A stretch of DNA of 64,000 nucleotides from Diplonema japonicum (taxonomy: Eukaryota; Euglenozoa; Diplonemea; Diplonemida; Diplonemidae): assembly GCA_964019335.1 (NCBI GenBank), contig OZ025728.1, positions 248,001 to 312,000 on the forward strand, given 5' to 3'. Position numbers and translations under genes: made by a program. The notes below the pieces were generated by a model. It saw only the letters and a list, made by a program, of their open reading frames with translations, was not told the origin of the DNA and did not search any database. This document shows, piece by piece, positions 9,093 through 18,256 of this stretch; position 1 is the first letter of the stretch; every line of letters begins with the position of its first letter.

Positions 9093-10711
9093 GGGTTGCT
9101 CTTCGTCTTCTTGAGATGATGCGGGGTTGGAGAATGCTTGCCCCCGTATATCTTGGTGTCCCCACACCGCACCAACATCCCCCCCTTGCCGTTACCCGAG
9201 ACAGCTATCTCACACACAGGGCCGCGTAAGAGGAAAGAACACCTCATGTGTCGATGCTTCTTGGCGTAGTCAATCGCTGTGTAGCCATGCCTGTCCCGCA
9301 AGGCCACATCAGCTCCCTTCTCGACCAAGAGGGAAACACAGTCCTCGTCTCCATAACAAGAGGCGTAGTGAAGTGCGGTGTTGCCATCATTGTTCTGTAA
9401 GTTAACATTAGCTCCCTTCTCGACCAAGTAGAAAACACACTCCTTGTGTCCACCCATTGCGGCGTAGTAAAGTGCGGTGTTGCCATCACTGTCCTGCAGG
9501 TCTACATCAGCTCCCTTCTCGTCCTTGTGTTCACCCATTGCGGTGTTGCCATCACTGTTCTGAACGTTAATTGTAGCTCCCTTCTCGACCAAGATGGAAG
9601 CACAGTCCTTGTGTCCACCCTTTGCGGCAATGTGAAGTGCGGTCTTGCCATCACTGCCATTCAACTTAACATCAGCTCCCCTCTCGACCAAGAGGGAAAC
9701 ACACCCCTTGTGTCCACCCATTGCGGCGTAGTAAAGTGCGCTTCTACCATCACTGTTCGTCAGATTAACCTCAGCCTTCTCGACCAAGATGGAAGCACAC
9801 TCTGTGTCACCACCTATTGCGGCAATGTGAAGTGCGGTGTTGCCAACACTGTTCTGCACGTTAACATCAGCTCCCTTCTCGACTAAGAAAGAAGCACTCC
9901 CCTCGTCCCTATCAATGGCCAGGTGCGGTGCACTCCCCTCGTCCCCATCAATGGCCAGGTGCGGTGCAGTGCTCCTCGTGTAAGCTCCTTGCTTTACCAA
10001 GTAGTCCTTGATTCTTGAATAAGCATCCTCGTGAAGTGCGGTGTTCTGCACGTTAACCACACCTCCCTCGACTAAGAACTCCTTTGGTAAGCCTACTCCA
10101 AGATCCAAGTACGATGCAACAGCATACTCAGCATACCTCTCAGCATACCTCGCACTTTCCTTTACCAAGTAGTCCATGATTCTTGAATAAGCAGCCTCGT
10201 GAAGTGCGGTGTTGCCATCATTGTTCTGCAAGTTAACATCAGTTCCCTTCTCGACCAAGAGGGAAACACACGCCCCGTGTCCCTTCGAAATGGCTATGTG
10301 AAGTGCGGTGTTGTCATCCTTGTTCTGCAAGCTAAGACTGGCTTTGTTCTCAACCAAGTGGGGAACACACTTTAATTCTCCAGTAAGAACGGCGATGTGA
10401 AGTGCGGTGTTGCCATCCTCGTTCTGCAAGCTAACATCTGTTCCCATCTCGACCAGGTAGAGGGATGCACACTCCTCGTATCTATTCAAAACGGCTATGT
10501 GAAGTGCGGTGTTGCCATTATTGTTCTGTAAGTTAACAACGGCTTTGTGCTTGACCAACTGGGGAAGACATTTTAGTGCTCCATTCCAAACGGCGATGTG
10601 AAGTGCGGTGTTGCCTTCCTTGTTCTGCAAGCTAACAACGACTTTGTTCTTGACCAACTGATTATTATATGTACTTATAAAATATAAAATATAGCGCGCA
10701 TTCGACGACAC
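9002..10711 (-). pseudogene. Chimeric ankyrin-gene duplicate
   Basis: A 569-residue open frame composed of pieces. A ~15-residue start from AT-rich flank is followed by ankyrin repeats identical to those of 4728-7013 (block 9227-10657). A 25-residue stretch (PVCEIAVSGNGKGGMLVRCG and following) is copied in frame from the C-terminal propeller of the 18257-25471 protein (9149-9223 matches 18992-19066, 75 bp). Finally it reads antisense-frame residues through the 5' part of the CCCH gene. It lacks the original ankyrin N-terminus. The frame is open, but the composition indicates a rearrangement product rather than a selected gene. Transcription is unknown. Confidence 0.75.
9227..10657. repeat. 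Copy of the 1.43-kb ankyrin segmental duplication
   Basis: Near-identical to 4785-6215. The left edge abuts the 75-bp fragment of the 18257-25471 gene. The right edge abuts sequence related to 4564-4625, which in the source locus lies on the opposite side of the block. Near-identity implies a recent event. Confidence 0.9.
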
Positions 10712-10765
10712 TGATCAAGCGACTGGCACCTTCCAAAGAAGGGCCTCCCACGTCCGCCGGGTTGA

Positions 10766-10835
10766 GCAGAGGATGCCCCGGGGCGGCCGTTCCAGTCTGA
10801 TCATGTCGCACTATAATATGCTCTCATCTCCAAGG
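10766..10835. repeat. Short dispersed repeat (pair with 17785-17846)
   Basis: The block around AGGATGCCCCGGGGCGG and TCTGATCATGT-GCACTATAAT occurs here and at about 17785-17846 in the same orientation with a few differences. It may mark the terminus of an element. No coding capacity. Confidence 0.6.
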
Positions 10836-10879
10836 AGAAAAGAGGTTTTTTGCCCTCGTAGCTCGCCGGGCCAGCACTC

Positions 10880-12034
10880 TTACTTGCGTAAGGTCTTCGT
10901 GGTTCTTGGGGGGTGGCGCTGTCCCACATTATGCCACTGCAGCGTGGTGAAGAACAGCCAGTTAGTGGCCACGAAGTAGTGATCCTTCAAGGCTCTCATA
11001 TCTCCGTGCCGCGTGAACTGCTGCCGTCTCTCGACGTCCCCCTTCGCCTTCCAGCCTTCCGAGTCATACCTGGCCATGATCCACGTCTTGTCAAAGTCCA
11101 GGATGAGGGCGAACCGGACAAACTTCATGTGAATCCCGAGTTCCTTCGCGGTTTTAGGCTCTTCGCCAAGCACGTGTTTGCAGACCCGTATCATGGCTTC
11201 TGGCGTCCACTCCCCTTCCGCTTCGACGATCCCGGCCGTCGCCAGTTTCGTGTGGGAGAGCTTATCTTCCAGACCCGCTCGATGTTCTTCAGCCAGGGCG
11301 TGAACGGCGGCCTTGCCCGACCGTCGGTTCGCCCTGAGGAGGTCCAAGCGGTCTTTCTTCTTTGCGGGCTCCGCTTGTCCGTCGCACAACTGCCCGCGCT
11401 TCGCGCTCTTGGACCGCCATTTGACGAGCAGAGGTGGCTCTGGTGCACGATCTGTGCTGGTCCTTACCAGCTTGGTGTCGTGGCCAAGGTACACGTCCGG
11501 GCATGCGCCTCCCTTTCGCTTCTTCTTGTGGTGGCTTGCGAGGGGCGGGGCCGGGGCTGGGGCTGAGTGTGGGGCCAGGGCTTCGTCGCCGTCGTGGGTA
11601 GTGAGGCATGCCAGTTCCAGCTCCTCCGTCCGTGGCGCAGGTTCCGCCGTTTCCGATGGCGGGGTCGAGGTCGGGGCAGAGACTTTGTCGCCGTCGTCGC
11701 CAGTCAGGTCTATGACCAGGGGGTCGTCGTCTGTTTGCGTCGACTCTGTGGGTGGTGGCTCCAGCATGTACATGTCCCCCTGTGGGGGAGGAGGAGGTTC
11801 CGTCGCAGCAGTCAAATCCGCGGGTGGCTCCAGCATGTTCATGTCTCTGCTGTGCTGTGTCAGCTCCGGCATGTACAGGTCGTCTGTAGCCGACAGACCG
11901 GCCAGGGGTGAGAATCGTTCTGGGGTGCGAGGGAAGCACGCGGTCGTTGCGCTGTGTGCGCGTCTCGGTTGTGATCCGGGGCTTGACGTGCGACCTCTCG
12001 TGATGCCCACGACCTCGTTGGTGCCCCGGTACAT
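10880..12034 (-). pseudogene. C-terminal part of the Penelope-like polyprotein
   Basis: A 384-residue frame. The first half is acidic and low-complexity and includes PLVIDLTGDDGD, which resembles a SUMO-interacting motif (hydrophobic V-I-D-L followed by acids). A KKKRKGG cluster could be a nuclear signal. The second half (from about residue 200) is a well-folded-looking basic/aromatic domain ending near LKDHYFVATNWLFFTTLQW, which I do not recognise. It follows the repeat region after a frame change, so it probably belonged to the same protein as 12085-14561. Because of that break I treat it as a remnant. Confidence 0.5.
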
Positions 12035-12084
12035 CGGTCCACAGCAGACTCTGATGGACAGTCGTCGTTGTCCGCGTAAAAGAA

Positions 12085-14561
12085 GAAGAAGCAGAAAAAG
12101 AAGGAGGAGAAGTAGAAGTGCCCCGTCCTGACGCAGTCCTGCTACTGCTTTGCATCTGTCGTTGCGACATCGTCGTCAGAGCTAATTGCACCCAGGGCTC
12201 CGCTGTCGTCAAGAGGGGTGGTGGGGCGACCGCCTCCGTTGAGGGCTCGGGTTGCACCCATGTCGTCCATCCATGCTGCCCCAGAGGTTCAGACAGGTCC
12301 ATCTGCACGGGGACTGGGTCTGTTACGGGGAGGGCATCAACTTCGGGTAACGGGTCCGAGGCGAGGACCGGGTCAGACGCGGGGACCGGGTCTCTGGTGG
12401 AGGCTGCGCCTGATGTAGGAACCGGGTCTGCGGAGGGGATCGGACTAGAAGCGTGGACCGGGCCTCTGGTGGGGACTGCGTCCGTGACAGAGATCGGGCC
12501 AGGCGAACTGACTAGGTCCGTGGCGTAGACTGGGCCAGTTGTGGGCACTGGGTCGTCATGGACTATCGAGACCGGGCCAGATGCGGGGACCGGATCCGTG
12601 ACGGGGACCGGGTCAGCGATCGGGCTATTTGCGGGGACCGGGTCAGCGACTGGGCTGGCTGCGGGGACCGGGTCTGTGATGGGGGCCGTGTCTCCAACCG
12701 GGTTGGTTGTGGGGGCCGGGTCCGTGACAGGGACCGGGTTAGCTGCGGGGACCGGGTCAGCGACTGGGCTGGTTGCGGGGACTGGATCTGTGGCAGGGGC
12801 CGTGTCTGCGACCGGGTTAGCCGTGGAGACCGGGTCTGTGGTGCGGACCGGGTCAGCGACTGGGTTACTTGCAGGGACCGGGTCAACGACTAAGCTGGTT
12901 TCGGGGATCGCGTCTGTGATGTGGGTCGTGTCTGCGACCGGGTCAGCGACTGGGCTGGTTGTGGGGACCGGGTCTGCGACGGGGGCCGTGTCTGTGACTG
13001 GGTTAGCTCGGGTCGGGTCCGTGACGAGGGCCGGGTCCGTGATCGGGCTAGCTGCGGTAACTGGGTCTGTGATGAGGACCGGGTCAGCGATTGGGCTAGT
13101 CGCGGGGACCGGGTTCGTGACGGGGGCCGTGTTCGCGACCGGTTTAGTCGCGGGGACCGAGTCCGCGACCGGATTAGCCGTTGGGGCCGGGTCCGTGACG
13201 GAGACCGGGCCAGATGTATGGACCGGGTCTGCAACGGGGGTCGGGTCAATGCTGTGGACCGGATTAGCGTCTGAGTCCGGACCAGGTGAAGGGACCGGGT
13301 CATCATTGGGGGTGAGGCTAGCTGCAGGGGTCTGGCTCAAACAGGGGCCTGAAACCGGTGGCATTACCTCGTCCTGCGCTCCCTTGATGCAAGCGTGGAC
13401 GTCGAACGCTTTTGGTCTGCCGCCGTTTTGCTCCCTTAAGGTCCTTGCTCTGGCCCAGCTTTCTTCGGTGATACCCAGGATGTTCTGTTCGTCATACATA
13501 CGTAGGACCTGCCTCAGTCCATTGACACGGTGTTCTTCCTCGTCTGTGTCCATCACGGTGTACCACGACCTGCCGGTTTTGATGGCTGTAGTCCAGTGGC
13601 CCGTCCTGGAGCCTTTCGGCGGGCCGATTACCAGAACTGGGTACCGTCCGCTCTTGACCACGCTCTGCAGCGAGGCCTCTTCGCCAAGGATCTTTTGGCA
13701 GGCAAGGGACAGGGTATCTTGGGAGAAGTCGCCTTTCTCGTTCGGCTGGTACTCCTTCGCATGCCCCTCGGTGTGCAGGGCGAGCTCCGAGGTACAGAGG
13801 TGGTGTTGGATTGTCTGCATCTCTGCGAACGGCATGCGTGCCAGCTCTGCGTAGTCTGCGATCCAGTTCACCACGGCCCAACCACACTCGAGGCCTACGC
13901 GTCCTTCGCCACTTTCCTGGTGTAGCGACGTGGGGTATTCCGATGTAGGTGTCTCCATTGGTGTCGTTTCCGTTGAGGGCGGCTGTTGTGGAGGTGGTTC
14001 CTTTTGCGAGCTCGTGTCAGCGGTGGAGGTGGACTCTTGTGTTGTCTGCGTCGGTTCGGAGGGGAGGGCTGTGCTCTTTCGGGGGTCCTTACGTCCCACA
14101 TACGCGAGATCCGGGTAGCATTCGTCAAGTTCGCGGCCTGCTCTGTAGTTCTTCCCTGCTTCGGTAAAGAAACTTTGGAGCTCCCCTTTCTCCCAGCCGT
14201 AGTTCTTGTTGACGCGCTCACAAAGGAACTCGTGGAATGCTCGGTTCAGGAGTTTGTGCTCGTGACCTCGATCGCGCAAACTGAAGTATGTCTTTGCAAT
14301 TTGCCTCTTGAAGTCCGGTGAGCTGTTGGTGAGGCAAAGCGCTTGCTGCATCATGCCCTTCAGGATACCTGGGCCTTGTGTTGAGGGAGCTGCTGTGTGC
14401 CCGTGTGTGAAACGCGTGGGCTTGAACTTCCAGTTCGCAGCCTTGTCATAGACTGACAAGCGTACCCAGTTGTTTTTCGGCGTTTCGTGCCGTTCGGTCC
14501 TGATCCGCATGCCGATGAACGGAACGTCGTCGTCGTTGTCCGACGTCTTGGCGTAGGACAT
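12085..14561 (-). pseudogene. RT thumb plus Josephin-like protease domain plus Pro/Thr repeat
   Basis: One open frame. The first ~150 residues continue the RT (PFIGMRIRTERH, FKPTRFTHG, ILKGMMQQALCL, RGHEHKLLNRAFHEFL). After a Thr/Pro linker comes a ~150-residue domain with a putative catalytic Cys in LECGWAVVNWI (codon at 13885-13887). It continues with FAEMQTIQHHL, a GDFSQDTLSLACQKIL helix, a catalytic-type His in RTGHWTTAI (13596-13598) and an acidic residue in YTVMDTDEEE. This order and spacing match the Josephin (ataxin-3) deubiquitinase fold. About 340 residues of degenerate PV/DP repeats follow. The RT start is out of frame with 14360-15151 because of a C7 run. Josephin is a visual assignment. 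Confidence 0.55.
12300..13310. repeat. Degenerate minisatellite coding for PVADPVPxTxP-type repeats
   Basis: About 1 kb of GC-rich, degenerate tandem repeats with units near 27-36 bp built on GGGACCGGGTC and related words. On the minus strand it encodes repeated PVPATSPVADPV-like residues linking the protease domain to the C-terminal domain. Because the repeat unit is a multiple of three, long artificial frames also exist on the plus strand. Confidence 0.8.
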
Positions 14562-15151
14562 CCCGTACAGCTCTTCGGGTGGGGGGGTCCGGGGCCCATC
14601 GGTATGCCCCGCACCTGGCGCAGAGCACGGCCGCCTTGCTCGACGTACGCGTTGTTAACGACGAATTCGACTAGTTCCTCCACCATCGAGAGGGAGTACA
14701 CTTTGTCGTCGTCTTCTGCATCCGCGAAGCTACTTCCGCTCTTGTTTATCACCAGCTCCTTCCCGGCGTGCTCGAAGGCTTCGCGGATTGCTCTGCCCAG
14801 GCCCTTTCGAAGGAGTCCCTGGTCCAGGTTGGAGTACATCGTTTTAAAGTCGTAGGTGGCGGGGACCTTCGACTTGAAAAACGTGTACCGCTGCTTGATC
14901 TCAGCCGCGACCTGCTCAGCTGATTCCACGATCCAGAAGCGGCGTACTCCGCTGAGGCCCGGATTCACCTCCTTGCTTCGGAACTCCAGGTCCTTCTCGT
15001 GCAGGGTGCGTTGTACAGCTTTTAGGAGGCTCGAGAGCTCTTTGTGCGCTCCTGTCATCGCTGCAACCGGTCTTGCTGCGTTCGTTGGGGCGGCGGCCTT
15101 GAAGGCGTCGTCGCGCTCGCCGTCGGAACCTGCAGCTAGCAGTCGTTCCAT
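14560..15151 (-). pseudogene. RT palm of the Penelope-like element
   Basis: About 195 residues. An N-terminal helical stretch (SSLLKAVQRTLHEKDLEFR, then RRFWIVESAEQVAAEI) is followed by the palm A motif TYDFKTMYSNLDQGLL and the B motif QVRGIPMG. An expected Asp pair of motif C is not evident in this frame, because the frame is lost in a C7 run directly after GIPMG. It resumes at 14561 in the next frame. The N-terminal portion that should precede it is on the plus strand at 15258-16677. It is therefore inactive as it stands. Confidence 0.65.
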
Positions 15152-15196
15152 TATGGACTGCGTTGATTGTGCTTGTGGGTTGGTGCCTTCCTCCGT

Positions 15197-15250
15197 CGCT
15201 GCACGAGCGCAGAATCTTGATTTCCCGGGACGCTCCGGCTAGGGTTGAGC
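15197..15250 (-). repeat. Inverted left-half fragment of repeat A
   Basis: The reverse complement of this stretch matches the repeat-A block around GCCGG-GCGTCCCGGG and ATCAAGATTCTGCGCTCGTG seen at 3300-3345. It stops where the right-half copy at 16678 begins (before TTTGCTGCCTG). It marks the junction between the two oppositely oriented halves of the Penelope-like element. Confidence 0.7.
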
Positions 15251-15257
15251 ACACCCG

Positions 15258-16677
15258 ACGCGCTCACGAGCTCCGAAAGCCTGGAACAAGACTTGGTCGG
15301 CTTCGTAAACCTTCAACGTTCCTACGGGCTCTACACACCAAAGCAGAGGCTACTCTGAACAAAGAGCTCCAGCAGCCCGTTTTTGATCCTAAGGTCCCCG
15401 AGCAGCTTAAATCAAAGCTAAAAGAGTTGCAGAAGGCTTTCGTGTTCTTGCCAGTCGACAAAAGCGTCCACGACATCGGCATGGTCTGCAAGACACACTA
15501 CCTACAACTGCTCCACGCCCAGCTCGACCGGCGAGTGTTTTGCAGAGGTACAAGAAGGGTAGGATACCGCCCACCATCTCTCTCGACGATGACGGAGAGG
15601 TACAGATCTCCAACAACGGCCACTATCAAGCAGTTGCTAGGAAGATCATGCACCTCCTGAACCACGAGGACCTGGCGACATACTCGTACGAACGCTGGCT
15701 TCCAAAGACCGTGGTACGGTACCTCAGTTTTGTGCGACGATACATAACAGGCAAATTCTACACAGAACGAGTCCAATTGCTGGAGAAAGGCCTCTCGCAC
15801 CGTCTAAGCCCCTCGGAACTGCAGAAGGTCAAGAAACCCGCAGACAACACAATCTGGTTCAAGACGGTGTTCGACCACAAGGGTAAGCAGAAGATTCCAT
15901 GGCACAAGATCTTCGGCGACCCAGCAGTCCGCACGGCATGCCCAAACCCGAAGATCTTGGACAGAGTTAGGGTTTGCAATCGACTTGGGAAGACAGTACG
16001 CTCCGCGGTGTGCAATGTCAGCCAGGTCAGCCTCGCTGGCATAAGACCGAAAACGAGCGATGTTGACCCATGCCCTTGCGCCAAGTGGAACTCCTCGCAC
16101 CAGCACGAAGGACACACATGCGGTATCGCCTCGGAGCTGACAGACGACGAGCAACTGCTGAAGATCCTAAGCATGGGTATGAAGTTCCGCCTGTCAGTCG
16201 ACGCGCTCACGAGCTCCGAAAACCTGGAACAAGACTTGGTCGCTTCGTAAACCTTCACTTCAAGAAAGCCCTCGCGTCTGAAAGATTGACGTTCCTACGG
16301 GCTCTACACACCAAAGCAGAGGCTACTCTGAACAAAGAGCTCCAGCAGCCCGTTTTTGATCCTAAGGTCCCCGAGCAGCTTAAATCAAAGCTAAAAGAGT
16401 TGCAGTTCTTGCCAGTCGACAAAAGCGTCCACGACATCGGCATGGTCTGCAAGGCACACTACCTACAACTGCTCCACGCCCAGCTCGACGGCGAGTGTTT
16501 TGCAGAGGTACAAGACATGGAGAACACAAGGCATAGCATCACAGAAGAGACTGAATCGTTCGGCATCAAGATCAAGTCGACGAAGATGCCATACCTTTAC
16601 GGGGCCATCAAGTTACACAAAGAACAAGTAGGCTTCCGGTGGATTTCTGGCGTGTCGTCCCGAGACCCCCCTCAGTT
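15258..16677 (+). pseudogene. N-terminal half of the Penelope-like RT, with internal duplication
   Basis: Plus-strand frames encode an RT N-terminal region. It includes NGHYQAVARKIMHLL, a W-K-I-F-G-D segment, CPCAKW with a nearby GHTCGIAS, LLKILSMGMKFRLS, ELQFLPVDKSVHDIGMV and KMPYLYGAIKLHKEQVGFRW, ending WISGV. The last motif normally leads into the palm, which here is found on the other strand at 15151. A ~280-bp block (15258-15553) is a direct duplicate of 16202-16514 at 944-bp spacing, out of order with respect to the protein. Frames change at ~15540 and ~16200. It is a non-functional mosaic. Confidence 0.6.
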
Positions 16678-16812
16678 TGCTGCCTGTTCGTCACCCTGAG
16701 CATCTGCTTCTCCCACTTGGGCGCTACCGGTGATGACCGACGAGGACAACAGCGAACAAACACATCTGATGTACCTCTTTATATTTCCATGTTATCCCCA
16801 CCACCTGAAGAA
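16678..16812 (+). repeat. Right half of dispersed repeat A
   Basis: Matches 3347-3460 and 25799-25920 in the same orientation, from AGTTTGCTGCCTGTTC to TTATCCCCACCACCTGAA. The left half of the repeat is missing here but its inverted counterpart lies at 15197-15250. Confidence 0.75.
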
Positions 16813-17494
16813 AAGAAGCAAGAAGAAATCCAAATAGAGAAATGAATAAAAAAAAGGGGGAAGAAAGAGGTCGGTTGGAATTAGGAGCAATTTTTTTTTT
16901 TTTTTAAATTCCAATTAATTAACTAGAAGGCGGAGATAAATGAGAGAGCAGCTGAGAGGTGGAGAAGAGGACAAGCAGGTGCTTAGGATTAAGAATCATG
17001 GTTTTTCTTTTTCTTTTTTCTTTTTCTTCTTATCTGATGAGAAGGAGTGCCAGTCTTGTCATAGATTTGATGATCCCTCCCCCCCCCAGGGATCATCAGT
17101 TACGCTTGTTGCACTTTTACACTTATTCCCCCCCCCCCGTTATAATTATTTAAATTTTAATGTTATTAGGATATTCTTTCTTTACACTAAAGAGAAAAAA
17201 TCGGCTGATTGTTTGTGCAAGCTGCCTTTACTCTTTTTTGCAATAACAATTCTTTTCAAAAAGAATTGTTTACTTGTTCCAGCAAAAAAAAAAAAAAGAG
17301 AGAGAGAGAGGGGAAAAAAAATAAAAACCACAAAGATTTTCTTTTTATTTTTTTTTTTTCCACCCTCCATCTCTTCCTTAGTTTCTTCCCCTTAGCTTCG
17401 CACGGGTGGGTCCATTTTATTCAAATCAAAAAAAAAAGAAAGAAAAACTCGATAAAATTTCAGTGTGCATGGGGGCGCTTACTGTTCAGGTAGG

Positions 17495-17528
<34 letters not shown>

Positions 17529-18256
17529 GGCAATCGGCGAGTTTTTTACTCCCAAAATTATCATCCTCATGGATAGTCCTTCGGCAAAGTGGATGCTACT
17601 TCTCATCTTTCTTTTAAAAGATTGAAATTGAAGGTAAGAAGGATCCACCAAAAGAGAAAACAGAAAGAAGCAAGAAGCAAGGATGAGTACCACCCGCACA
17701 CCGAAAACTTATAAAACCTTCTTTCTGTCTTCCATAGAATGAAGATCAACAAGAATTCTATTCTTTCGTAACTAGTCAGGTCGGGTTGGGCCGAGGATGC
17801 CCCGGGGCGGCTGTTCCGTCTGATCATGTGGCACTATAATATAATCTTACTGGCGCTCTTCCGTGCAAGAATATGGTGGGGTAACACTTAAACAATGCCT
17901 TTGCACAAAATTAAAGTTATCTAGCACTTCGTCCTTTAATGGTTAAGAAATAAAGAAAAAGATTGTAAAGGGGTGAACGCAGGGGCAAGTGAACAAAGTA
18001 AGCAACTCTTCAGAAAGAATCCTTTTTTTTTTTTTTTTGCGAATAACAATGGACCCACCCATGCGAAGCTAAGGGAAACTAAAGGGAGGAGGATATCGGG
18101 GTGCACGGCGGAGTGAACAAGGGACGGGAAAGGTTTTTTTTTAATTTACTTTTGTTCCCTTCAGGTTAACTGGGCTATTTTTTCTTCTCTTTTTAAGGGA
18201 TTGTTGGGGTTCATGGTATTTCTTCATTCTTTCTTTTCTTTCTATTTGTTTACACT
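16813..18256. other. Low-complexity spacer with a retrotransposon-end fragment
   Basis: No convincing gene. It contains homopolymer runs, a perfect 11-bp stem with a C9 loop at 17068-17098, and a fragment (about 17449-17488, TTTCAGTGTGCATGGGG and following) matching the 3' terminus of the OTU retrotransposon at 51703-51745. A copy of the short repeat shared with 10766-10835 lies at 17785-17846. The right end is the 3' side of the gene at 18257. Confidence 0.6.

Larger units (their letters stand above)
10880..15196 (-). mobile_element. Penelope-like retroelement, C-terminal two-thirds
   Basis: On the minus strand this runs from an RT palm (15151-14560) through thumb, a Josephin-like protease domain, a long Pro/Thr/Val repeat and a basic C-terminal domain to a stop at 10880. 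Coding is almost continuous. There is one frame change in a run of seven C (about 14586-14592) and another near 12040-12120. The matching N-terminal RT half lies next to it in the opposite orientation (15258-16677), so the element is rearranged. Penelope-like assignment rests on the palm signatures DFKTMYSNL and QVRGIPMG and the downstream LKGMMQQ/RGHEHKLLNRAF thumb pattern. It is a family-level judgement. Confidence 0.6.

Noticed and set aside
12541-13854. 437-residue plus-strand frame with TGTGSxTG repeats
   Set aside because: It is the antisense reading of the coding minisatellite. The repeat unit is a multiple of three, which opens all frames. The minus-strand frame continues into recognisable RT and protease domains.
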